Part shown: piece by piece, positions 1 through 37,500 of the stretch | How the letters are laid out: each line of letters begins with the position of its first letter | How positions within the stretch are numbered: the first letter of the stretch is position 1 | Source: Mnemiopsis leidyi | Lineage: Eukaryota; Ctenophora; Tentaculata; Lobata; Bolinopsidae | Length of the DNA: 64,000 nt | Assembly: GCA_000226015.1 (NCBI GenBank) | Contig: JH152675.1 | Span: 101,123-165,122, forward strand | Reading direction: 5' to 3' | Notes under the pieces: generated by a model | What the model saw: only the letters and a program-made list of their open reading frames with translations | What the model was told of the DNA's origin: nothing | The model's database searches: none | Position numbers and translations under genes: made by a program

Positions 1-25072
<25,072 letters not shown>

Positions 25073-25931
25073 CAAACTTTTCCTGTACCGTGATGGGAAA
25101 TTGTCAGAATCTATTAATTTTTAGCCCTAATGTTTTAATGTCCCTGAGATGTATTCAGATGGAATAATTAACCGTAAGCCTCGTCGCGTCCCCTGGGTTA
25201 CTGCTAATGAAACTGAGGAGGTTTAGGTTTTACGATGGTTTAGCTATAACTATAAGCTATAAGCTGCCCGTTAAGCTGCTGAGCTTGTTATTATGTTCGA
25301 GTGATCCAAGGTCAAAAATTAAGAAATTTAATACCCTTGTTAAAAAGATGAGTATATTTCGTACCGAGGAAACGCAGATAGGCTTTTTAGATCGTAAACT
25401 ATTTCTAACATTTTTTCAATACCCATCTATTTCTTTCAAATTTTGACACGAAAGTTTGACCAGGAAATACAATTATCGTAGCTAGAAAGAAAATCACTGC
25501 AAAATTCAATTCTGAAATAATTTTAGTACACTTAATGTTGTTTCGCCACTGAACATTCCGGGATAAATTTTTCGCTAATATTTTCGAGATATTTTTTATG
25601 CCCACCAATGCCTTTCTCTATCAACAGATCCAAATATATAACATTTATATACCTTGTGTTTATATATTCTTCTCCTTATTTATTATTATTTGGAAATTTA
25701 TTTCAAAATTGTCACAATTGATTTTTCAGTCTTCGGTGTGTTCAAATGCTTTTGATAATTGTTATTAAGGTAAGGCTGGACAAATCTCCCAACCTAGTAG
25801 TAGATACAGCTACTCTTTGCTAAAGCTAAAACTAGTTAAACTTACCGTAAAACAGTATTACTTAACAACGAAACTACAATCTCTCCCAAATAGCTATGTG
25901 ATTATCCTCGACACAACCAACTACTCACCAA
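25073..25931. other. Intergenic between HDAC3 and KH gene A
   Basis: HDAC3 3' UTR and the upstream region of the next plus-strand gene. No distinct core promoter motif was recognised. Confidence 0.4.
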
Positions 25932-28900
25932 ATGCTGCGCCCACGTGCAATATGCAGCAGTTCAGGTATTTGCCAAGTCCGTTCCATCGTGAGGAGAGTC
26001 TTTCCCCTTGCTACTGCTACGTCAACCTCCAATAATGTGAGTCTTAAAGTATTTTGCAGGTTTTACTCCAACTTCTATTGTTTCATTAGGCGATACAGAA
26101 AGATTGCTAGGACATTTTCTTCTACTCAACTTTTAAATACAGTCGATAGACTTAGAGTTATTAGATATATACATGAGTCATATTGATTCAATGATAAGGA
26201 GTCATATATTTTTCAGTCACATAGACATGGTAGATGTTTGTGCTCCTCTGAACCGAAGAACGGCTCAAATGAATCTGATAGAAAAGGTGGCATATCGGAT
26301 CGAATTCATTTTGAAGATCAGTCGCGTGGGAGTGACATGCGATCTCTCAGACGGGAAATCATACGAAAGATAAATCACCGCTATCCTTGGGTAAATATAG
26401 AGGAGAAAATGGTCATTTTATAAGGCTCACAAATGTGTTTGAGTTTTTCTTGAACAAGCCGCGCATATAACGTATGTTAAATTCATTTTTTCACATTCCT
26501 TTTCCAAGGTCAAAGTAGAAATGCCGATGTATGGACCGCTGTTCCGAGAAAATATCCATATGTCCCCATCTCCATCTCCCCAAGTCGATAAGTTCCTGGA
26601 TGAACACTTCGAGAGATATTCTTCTACAGTCATGAGAATCCCTCCGAACATCACCTTCGATCGAGACCACATTTTAAAACAGAAACGGCATCTCTGGAAA
26701 GAGTTTATTTTCCCGATTTCCCTGGCCATCAAGGACAGGGACGTGTATTTGACAGCCCACACCAGTGAAATGGATAGACTTAAGAAGGTTGCTGAAGATC
26801 TCGTTAGAGCTGATGTGGAGGTTGAAGCTCTCTCGAATCTTGATGCTGAAACTTACTCTACAGTAGAAGGACTATCACAATATTTGATCCCAGAAAACCT
26901 TAAAAATACTGCTGATCCTGTTCGGTTTGATGGGACTTCTATTACAATAAAAGGAGATCGAGAGACAGTTTCCGCCATCAGCAGTCGAATCCAGCAAATA
27001 ATCAGATACCATTCTGATCCTGTGAAGGGTTCCCTACAGATACCCAAGACCCTGCTACCCTTCCTTCAGCAGAACCAGGAGAGGAGAAAACTGTCAGACA
27101 AATTTCCTTCTGTAAGTCTTTCTTTTTCTTTTAAAATTCAATTGAAGTATTGTTCTAAACTATAAACATCTTCTAATTTATTTATTGGCATCTTATTTTC
27201 AATAAGCAATTACTAATTAACAGGTAACAGTGCTGCCGTTTGGAGGAACGGATACCGAGCTCCTAATAAGTAGTGATGCTTCTGTTGATCTGGAACAGTT
27301 CAAGGTTTGTATTTTTGATGGAACAAAACCATGGTTACGATATCTTTTGATTATGCTAACAATTTTGGACAAATTCGACTATATTTTAGTAGGTATTCTC
27401 AGTGTCTCTTGAAAGTATATGCTGGACATAAAACAGTGGCCTAGTGTGACACTTAAACGATTAACACCTAATTCAAAGGAGGACTTTTAAAACTAAACTG
27501 GTTACCGTTTCAGGACTGGTTTCGAAGTTCCTACCTGTCTTACTTTTATACAAAAAGTAGAGATTTGGACGAAAATCAGACAGTAGTAGCTAAAAGACTT
27601 CTCAAATCTCGTTTAAAAACCGTGAGTTTAATGTACTATAAATCTGTGTACGAGAATATACTTTAAGTTTGTTACATGCGCTTAAGATCCTATGTATTAA
27701 AGATATCAGTTCACATGAAAAACCATAAGTACAGATTGCAGGTATTTAGTCTGATTTTTGTGATCTGATTATGAATATCTGGTTCCTAATTACTATAAAC
27801 GCCAAATACACGTTTGAAATATTTAGATTGCAGAACGCTGCTCGGTATTTACACTAATGAAGAATGATAAACCCTCCAATTATTTCAGGGAACAGTGAGT
27901 CTGTTAATTGCCTCCAACAATACTTCTAACCTGGAATATACCGTCCCGGTTAACGATGATAAGTCGGATAAAGACAACCTAGATCAGGTTCTATCTACCA
28001 TAGATACTATGTGTACTTGCTCCTTTTCAAACCCCGTATTTAGTGACTTCCTCAAGGTTAACGCCCAGAGTATCCTCCCAACAAGCCCTGTGTTGCGTGA
28101 CGTCAACTCTGTAGTACGCAACAGTTGTGTGATACTGTACGGAGGAACTGAAGAAAAGAGGAAGACAGAAAAAATTAAGATTGAGAAGATTATCGCCGGA
28201 TTGTCTGCTATCGAAATCATATTACCTCACCCTGTGTTCAAAAACATGTTGGTAGGAGAGGGTGGACGAAAGGTTAAAAATAGATACGTGGGTGTGTGTA
28301 GTTTTGTGTCGGACGATTCTTCAAAGATTACTCTTGTTGGTGAGGGTAAGAACGGGAAGAATGTTGAGAAATTTGCAGACGATCTTCGTCTGGAGATTCA
28401 ACAGCTTGACGTGGTTGAATATAGTAAACCTAAGTCATCCTCCCTATTGTTTCGGCTTGATGAGCCGAAATTCAAGCATTACGCTTCAGAACAGAAAGTG
28501 AGTTATGATACAATTGTGTGAGTTTGTCAGAATTATGGTATTGAATGGTTGCCATTTTTGTACATTACCGATGCAAATACAATATGAGCGGTCGGCTTAT
28601 TCAGCTCGAATATTGTTGTTGAGTACTATACTTTAAATAAACCCGACATTATTCTCAAGGTTACAACGCGAAAAGTACATTCTTCTGACCCAAACATGGA
28701 CTCATGGTTAATGTACGGACCTAAAGAAGCAGTCAGAAATTTTAGAAGCATGTTGGAAAAAAGGGAAGAAGAAGTGTACGAAGAAAAAGTTGTGGAACAT
28801 GTTGAAGTTGAGGACTACGGCACATGGCATAGCTTTATTTTGTACGCGAGAAAAATAAACGATAAAAACGGATCAGTTACGTGCCTTTATGATGACCGCG

Positions 28901-31225
28901 CTAGATCGACTTCTTGGAGATTTGCTGTTGTCGGGCCGACCGAGGAAGTCAATGTTGTTTTGAAGGACCTTCAGGATTTGAAGCTGAAAAGTTCAACGGA
29001 GTCACGGTCCGAAACATCAAATCTGACCACTGAAATCGGTGGACTTGGATCAGACGATTTACGGATAGCCAGCAATATCAGACTTAGCTTCCCTAATACT
29101 AAGATATCGACTGACACGTTGAAGAACGTCTTGGTTGTCAGCAGTGCTAGCTCCGCTAGTCTTACTTTAGCCGAAGAGTTTGTGAGAAGTTTCTTCCGAA
29201 ATGTCGAAGAAAATAGTTTTAGTGTTAGTGACAAAAATTGGGTGTTCTTGAAACGTAATTGGAATGATGTAAAATCAGCTGTGGATAGGTATTATATATT
29301 TACCCTGCCTGTTCTTTTGTAACAACTGATATTGCTGGAAACGAGAAAGCTTGACTTTGTAACTGTTTAGGACTTTTTGTCGTATCGAAGTTATAAAGCA
29401 AAGCACGGAACTTAAATTTTCTATATTTTCCCAGGATTTGCCGGAAGTCAGGAGTTCGATACAGACGAGACTTGCAAAAACGAACTTTCACCTTGTACGG
29501 TTTGCCAGCCAACACGATAAGAGCGAAGGAAAATCTGAACACACATTTTTTGAAGAAGTATCAGATTAATGATCTGTTGAATTCCGGAAACGAAGAATTT
29601 ATGGAATCTGTTGAAGTTGAAGGAGCTAAAATTGGCTCCATCTTAGATCCTGATTTAGGAGCTTTTAGATTGGAAAATTTTAACGTGAGTGTTGCTTGAT
29701 CAAGAATATTCAACTGAGTTTGGTCTTCTTTAATCAATCTACCTGCCTTTTCTGTATCAAACCTTATTTAATTTCTTAACTTAATTTTATGTTCTGAACT
29801 TCGTATTATGCTTATTGTGACAGAATTATTTTTTACGGTATATACCTACTTAATCAGGTTGAAGTTCAATCTCTGATGGGTAAAACAGGATCTACAAAAT
29901 CTAACGTCAGACTCAAATCCACAAGCAAAACGCTCCTTAATAATGCCGTGTCGAATCTTAAACAGCTGGAAGCAGACATACGTCTGAAAACCTATCAAAT
30001 CGATCAGTCGAAATTCGACTTTGTGAAGATTGTCGAGGAAGCGTCTAAAAACTATAATTGGCTCTTCTCCAAAGGCAGTAATAAGGTAACATTCTTTCTT
30101 TTTTATTCCTGAATTTAAAGGGAATACGAGTTATTGCAAAGATAATTTGAACTCTCACCTCGCGTCTAAATCTCATTCACACATTTCAGGTAAACGTAAC
30201 ATTTGATGGAGATACCAATCAATTTCTAATTGGATACATCTCTGATGTTTGTTTTGACGAGGCCAGGAGGAAACTAGATGATCATTTAAGATCGCTGGAG
30301 TGTCTCGAAGAGGTTTTAAAATTTAAGTTCTTAAGTTTCCTGTTTCCCAGTTATAATTTTTAAACCCCAACGGCCAATGCCCCGCTCTAATAAAATACTA
30401 AAACCTGTAATTTTCTGAAAGTTTTATGTAAATTTTTGTTGCAATTGGTTTTTCATCAATGGTTGATCTAAATATCAAGAGAAGATGTTACATAAATTTC
30501 CTCAGATAGACCTACCTAACAAAAAACTGGGTGCCATGATGAATCACATCGAAAACTACATAAGAAATGTGGAGATGGACAGCCCCAACTCTGTGCAAGT
30601 TGTGATTTCCGAAACTGAGAACAAAATCATCGTGTTTGGAAAGAAAGGCGTGGTTCAGAGAACCTCTAATGAGCTTTGCAACTTATTGCGTTCGGGGTAA
30701 GTTTTTTTTAAATTTTACTCGGGTACCGTCATTCGTAATTATCGATTGTCTTAAAAGTTCAATTTTCTACGCTAGATACATATCTAGCATTAATAAAATA
30801 GTTCTAATTTGAAAACTGTACCTCAAATTTTCCTCTTTATTTCAGAGAAGAGTGGGAGGTGTTTTACCTTCCTCTTCACCAATGTCCCGACGTTAAAACC
30901 GCCATACAAATTAGAGCCCAAATCTTGATGATGTTTCCTTACCTAATGGTATGTTTTTATCTTATTCGTTTTTGCAGTATTTAAGTACAGGTGCTAAGTT
31001 AACTTGTAGGCTCAACTAGAAGATTTTTTCTGGGGCGCATTACTACCAACATTTCCAGCTCTTACGAGCTTTTTTCCTCAGATCGACTACATAGATGACT
31101 CTGTGGAGCTTGATAGTATTGTGTTAAGAATTTCCACACTGGTTAAAAAGATGAATCAATACCCTGCTACCAAGCCTCAGCTTAACGAGTTAATTCGTCA
31201 GATTCTAGCTCAACAAAGGCCGTGA
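25932..31225 (+). CDS. Multi-KH-like protein A with mitochondrial-type presequence (~1,123 aa)
   Basis: Thirteen exons with all phases consistent: 25932-26036, 26217-26390, 26509-27111, 27224-27304, 27514-27621, 27889-28497, 28660-29288, 29435-29684, 29858-30085, 30190-30312, 30482-30696, 30846-30948, 31082-31225 (TGA). The N-terminus MLRPRAICSSSGICQVRSIV continues without an acidic residue until about position 47 and has many Arg/Ser, as in matrix-targeting presequences. The body is a chain of ~70-residue units with the KH pattern (helix, short loop, YPxVxVE strand, 'V..I.G....V' strand-helix): LRREIIRKINHRYPW then VKVEMP. One unit keeps a true GxxG loop (MLVGEGGRKVK). Vigilin is the best known many-KH family, but it is cytosolic/ER and lacks a presequence; the KH runs of PARP14-type proteins are another comparison. 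RNA binding in mitochondria is inferred. The intron-exon model is strong; the family label is moderate. Confidence 0.78.
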
Positions 31226-31587
31226 ACAATCAACCTCAACATTAGCTAGTTACCAAATATTTGGGACAGTTTGAAAAATGTATCTTGCCAAATCTGTACT
31301 TTTAGGAGAGTTACTTGTACAGCTCATACTCATGAAGTTTCCCATTTATATGAATTCTGTCATACATCTTTATTGAAGAAGAAATTTTATTAATTTTTCT
31401 AGATTAGTAGATTACTAATTATCAGTTTTCCACTTCAATCAGTACCATCTAATTGCTACATAATGGCTATTGAAATCGAACCCAAGCAGGTAGCATGTCA
31501 GTTGCTGAGAGATTTGGTAACGCGTGACGTATTAAAACGCGTGACGAATTATAACGCGTGTCGTAACGCATTGGAACGCGTGACGTG
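31226..31587 (+). promoter_or_regulatory. 362-bp spacer between KH genes A and B with ACGCGTGAC repeats
   Basis: This short gap must hold the 3' end of gene A and the promoter (or trans-splice region) of gene B. Its last ~70 bases contain four copies of AACGCGTG(A/T)C running up to the proposed ATG at 31588. Confidence 0.5.
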
Positions 31588-34500
31588 ATGCACCGATTAC
31601 CAGCATGCTCCTCCGTTCTCAGACATGGTCGCTCAACCGCCGCTAGAGTAAGTGCTATTTCCTATTGATTAATTTAACCAAGAGGAAGTCCCTCCCAACA
31701 CCTTTTTGTCCGTGTGCAAATATTCATGTTTATATATCCTTCTTCTCCTTCGCATCCCTATTGGTTAATCCCTCATATATTTCAGTTCCTCAAAACAACG
31801 TCCGCAAACCAAGACCTCGAGTCTAACAGCCAGCTCAACTCTAAATCTGAGTTCCGGAGCAAGATTGCACTCTCTCCGCGGGAACGTCTGAAACTGAACT
31901 TGATTCTGAAATGTCCTCAACAACTGGGGAGGTTACACGGACTGTGCGATGAGAGGCAGGTTGGGGGTCTAATTTTCATCTTACCAATCCTGGTTTCTAT
32001 ATCTCATGCTATATTTCTATTACATTAATGAGAAGTCGGTGTAAATTCAGCCCAACAACTTTGCAAACCCCCTTGATTCTCTGACCACCCAGACAAAATA
32101 CGAGTTGCTGACTGGAAATGGACCTGAACTCCAGTTGATCAGCGAGAAATCTGACGAACTGGCCATCGTAGAGACCAAGATCAGGCGGATGCTGTCTCAG
32201 ATCAAAACCTACGACTTTGAGATCTCGCACGGTGCTAGGGCGCTTCTTAAGCTTGATAATCTCATCAACATCAGATCTCTGCTGGATTTCGGCCAGGAGG
32301 TATGTATTTTACGCCGAACGATCCATCAACGTGCTAAGTATTTTTTATACTCAAATATTCTTTAAGCCATTTATATAACTTTGTGTGTTTGGCTAAGCAG
32401 TCAAACTTTTCACCTACTTAAATTCCAGTGGGTGGAGGTAGAGCCCCGAGGGAGGAGTCTCCAAGACAACTACATCTTCTCTGCTACAGGATCTCCTGAA
32501 GCTCTCACATCCTTCAAAAGAAAGTTAAACAACAAACTTAACGCTATCCGTTATTTTGAGATGCCTTTACCTGACTATGTGCCGGTAGAAAAAGATCTGT
32601 TAGAGGTCGTTAAAGCAGTAAATAAGCAATCCAACACTGTATGTTTTGTAGAGGGGAGAGTGGTTAAATGTTGGAACCTTGATAAAGGCCTACAGCCTGC
32701 CATTCAGAGAGATTTTCAACTTGTAGTGGATAGGTGGAATGATGAGTGTGAAGAAAATTGGGTTGGAAGTGATGTGATGGAAAAATATGTCAGAAATTAT
32801 CTTAAGTCAAAGAAGATGCCTGATCAGGTCAGTAGTTTTTGGGAATCCAGGAGTTTCAATGCTTACCTTAAAACTTTTTACAACCCATATTGAGTATTAT
32901 ATTGACTATGACATAAAATCTAAGATTTTTCACTGCTTCATTAGAACCTCCATTGCATTGCTGACAATGCAAAATTTCAGGAAAGCGAGTTGGTTACCTT
33001 GCATGGCTATGACGACGGCTGTGTACCGGTTAAATTGAAAGGGAAGAAGTACCATGTCCAGAGATTAGCCGCGGAGGTTTGCTAAGATCTGTTTTATTAT
33101 ACCCCTTTTTGTAGATCGAAATATGCTCTTACCGACTTTTATTAAGTTTTATTTCTAGTCCAAAGCCTGATTTTTGGACTATGTCATTATCTTATCATAG
33201 TAAAATTATTTTCTTGTGAAAAATATGTGAAACACCAGCATAAGTTGCAAAAAAGTGTAAATCTAAGCCTTAAATGGAACAATTATCCGTGAACTTAGTT
33301 CTTGGCATGTCCGAATCTATGATATCTATGTTGACTGCCTGTGTGTCTAGGATGTAAAAGTTTATCATGCCTTTGTTTAATCCCAGATAACGAGGGCAGC
33401 AAGAGAAGCAGCTTACATCAACATACCTGTTCCTTCAGCTGTCATGAACAGTATCGCTTTTTCCCAGTTCGGGTATGTTCCTTTTTTCATTGGCTGATAG
33501 AGCAAGGTATTTTGAGGAGGGGTCACAAAATTCTGATATCACGTGATCGCATTTCTTGATATTGATTGGCCGTTACCGAACCTGACAAAAGTACCTTAAA
33601 TTTCTCTATCAAACATTTCTACCTGACAAATTTCTGTAGCATTCAAAAAGTCAATCCAGCGATTTTAACATACAGATGTAATGCCAACTATTGGCAATCC
33701 GAACTACATTTCACCATATTTGTAGGAGCTACTGGAGGAGTTATACTGACGAAATCCTTGTCATATTACCCAACGAGGCAAATCCGAGTTTGACCTTAGT
33801 CGGCCCTTTCGACTGTGTGAACCACCGACTTCTTTACTTCTACCGGATGCTTCGAGCTAACTTTCCGGACAGCTTCAAGCTAATAGAGCCGAGAATTGTG
33901 TATAAGTACAATTCTGGAAGTCAGTTTCAGTTTGACGAGAGTGGGGTTATCAGGCGGTTAAAACAAAAATATCCTCGTGTAAGTTTCATTGACTACAATT
34001 TTATTGGATGACTGCAGCGTACGAGTATTTTACCAAAATATGAAGTAAATTCGTCTGACTTAAATATAAGAGTGTTTTATGGAATATGATAAGGTATTTT
34101 ATAAAGGTATCTTCTTGCGGATGAGAAGGTTTTTAATTTCCAAATTTCAGGCATCCTTTTCCACCGACACAACGCCAGGTCATCCCAACTCTCTACATCC
34201 CATCACCCTCTACGTCACATCTTCTCGCGACGAGCTTATTAAAATTGATTCTGTTCTCAAAGCCAATGTTCCAGTTTGTCTCGGTCCTACGTATCCAAAT
34301 GCGGGGAAGATGTGCCATGTTCTCAAAGAAAACAACCATGTTGATGCCGGGGTGGGTCGAGGAAATAAGCGATTTACCTTGCAGTGTGTTTCTCTTTCTA
34401 AAATTTCAACCGAGCTTTCTATCTTATATATCGTAATTTCCTCAACAGTAACATATATGTCACTGTTGAAATATCAACCTCACACTATGGTTTTTTCTAA

Positions 34501-37500
34501 GTGATCTTTTTCCATTTCTGAAACTCCTTTTGATATCAGGTAAATATAGAAGTTTATGGCGGCGGGTCGTCTACCCTGCTGAAATGTTCAGAACCGCACC
34601 ACGCTCGGCGTGCACGTGACGAAATAGTCAGGAGGATGGACGGCGGGGACCGGTACCGCTACTTCCCTCTCAAAGGCGCAGCTGGTCGACATTTGCTAGT
34701 GTCCGACCGTTTGAGCAATGATATTATTGATTTCGCGGACAGCATAGATGTAAGTTGACTTCTTTGCTCAAAGAGTTTTTTCTTGATTTTAGCATCTTTT
34801 TCTGAGATGAATTGAAAGATTGATAAGTTGACAGACTAGAATAAATGCTGGCCAAGTTATTTCTTATGTAATGAATCATGTCCTGTATATTTCAGATGCC
34901 AATATCATTACAAACGTACGAGCACAATAAACAGTCTTGTATATCTCTGGTGGAAGGGGTTGGAGACTTTGGACAATTCTTGCGGATGAGGAACTTTTGT
35001 AACGAGAAGTTCAACTTTGATAAATTCCGCATGATAAACACGTCTTCATCACATTCCTTGTCGTCGGAACAAATCACAACGTGGTTACTGAACTGTCACG
35101 GACAAGTTCTTAAAGTGAGTCACATAACACATCATAGCTCTTCAAGTTGACAGTTGACTTATGTATAAATCGAATTTCCAATAGTTCAATTAAGTTTTAA
35201 GAATTGATATAAAATGCCAAATCGTGTTACGATTGTCTAATTGTAATTGAAGAAACATCATTTCTGTAAGACTAAGAGCGCCAAAATTTCTTAAATAATT
35301 AACAAAATTCTAACCAGAAAATAACAATACAGGGGTTGGACGGAACAGTATTTCTGTTTCAACATTTTAACAACTTGTGTGTTGGTGGCGACGAGGACTA
35401 CTTAGACCAGGCTATCGAACTGTTCCATGCTGCCATGGACAACCTAGTTCATCGCACTGTTCCGATAACTGAAACATTGGACGATACACTTCTGTCCGAA
35501 CTGAAATCTTCCTGGCCTTTGGTATGTGCTACGTTTGGGGATTCATTGAAAGATGTATTCATTGCAGTATTTACAAGTATGTATTTTAACAACGCAATTT
35601 TAGCTTCAATAGTTTACTTTATCAAATTTCTGCATCTGCTACTTTATCAAAAATGCACCAAAGGTTCTTGAATCCTCCCATATTAGGTAAATTTCGAGAG
35701 GGAAAACTCCAAGACCGACACGGTACTGGATATTGTAGGAGATAGAAGTACTGTCGAGGAGGTGCTCCAGAAACTTCCTTCAAAGCCGCTCGGTTCTTAC
35801 ACACGAAATATCTCCCTACCTTTGAGAGGATATCCCTACCTTGCCTACGTTGGAAAGAAATTGTTCAATCTTCCCGGGCACAACCCGCCAGTAAACACGT
35901 GGCCTTCTCAGTTCCCCGAGGTAAATTTGGTCTTTACGGTGGAGAAATTATTTTTGTGAAAGGGCGCAAGATAACAATGCAATTTTTAAAAATTCATTTC
36001 AATGCAATTTTTAGTTTTTTTAAGCTTGATGTACAATGTCAAGTAATATTCGAGGAGACAATATGTCTTTATCTTCAGACAAACTGCTCTGTCCGGGTGA
36101 AACCACCACCGTGGAATCGTATTCTCCTACAAGGAGATAAGGAAGAAGTGGAGAAGGTGGAGACGAGGGTACAGGAGATACTCGACCTCACTCACTTTCG
36201 AAACGTTTACCTGGCTGGGCTGGAGGAGTTCAGGTTGAAGAGGCTGAGAGATGCGTTCTTGAGTTTCCGTGTTCTTAGAGCTGTCGTGGATGATATGGAG
36301 GTACATGTGATAAGATGATTATGATATGATAATGATGATTCGATAAATGGTAAACGGTATTTTTGGGAAAATTGTTATCGTGACATTATGTGACGCTTCG
36401 CTATCACGTGATATAACCGATTAGTCTCTCATTTCAAATTCAAAAGAAATTCAAATTCAAAAGAAATTCAAAGTGAATTTAGCAATTATACAACTGAACA
36501 CTCACATATATGGTATCATAGTTCGCATGATATCATTTTAATTTTTACCCTGATTAAATTCAGTAACAAAAATACATATTTTTTCCTTTAATGAATTTTG
36601 CAGATGGAGTGTTGTAACATACCCCCTTGATCTTGTAAAAATTTGGCTGTAGAACTGCACAAACGAGACAGTAAAATGCCAAATATATGATGCTGAGTCT
36701 ATTTGAAATCTATTTCAACGATTATTCCCCAACTTTCAGGTATCGGTATTTGTGGAAGTAGACGACGAACAACTCAATTTTACAGTTCTCGGTGAGGACG
36801 ATGAGAAAGTTAGGGTAGCTGCTGAGAAGCTCGAGATCATGTGTGAGACGTTTAGGGTCGAGGAGATTCAGTTAGGCGACAAGGAACATCTTATTGGTAA
36901 CAAGTATATCGCTGACTTGGTTAATCCTATGATTAAGCTCGCTAATCCTAACATGTCTTTCAAGGTGAGTTTAACAAGGCGTGAGTTATGATGCGTGACT
37001 TTTAACGCGTGATTTATAACGCATTTATGCAGGAATCGTATTTATAACGTGTGAGTTTAACCGCGTTTTAATTACGCCGCTTTAATCTCATTTTGATAAA
37101 GTTGCAATTTTCTGTTTTTATTCCTGCATTGTTTTCAACTTTACAGCATAAATTGCACTATTATTATTATTATTATTTAAAAAAACGTATTTCATGATTA
37201 TTTTCACTTCAAAATTTGGTCACATTCAACCAAATCCCTAGGTTAAGTACCTAATGAATCGTAAGGAGGGCGTGATTACCGTTTTTGGAGTATCTGATGA
37301 TGTCAAAAAGTGTGCTGATAAACTGAGAAGCATATTAGCTGATACTGCAAGCGTAACTTTGGTAGGTTGTTTTTATACTAATTTCGTCAAAAAATGTGTT
37401 GTTAAAGTGACAGAGAGGATGGATTTAGATTTTAACTGGAAACAATTTGTTACATTTCCACTGCAGGAATATAGATTTAGATAATTTTTCTGTCCATCAG

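Noticed and set aside
31625-31647. ATG at 31625 (MVAQPPL) as the start of KH gene B
   Set aside because: Its frame at the donor is phase 2 and runs into a stop in exon 2, whereas the ATG at 31588 gives phase 0 and continues.
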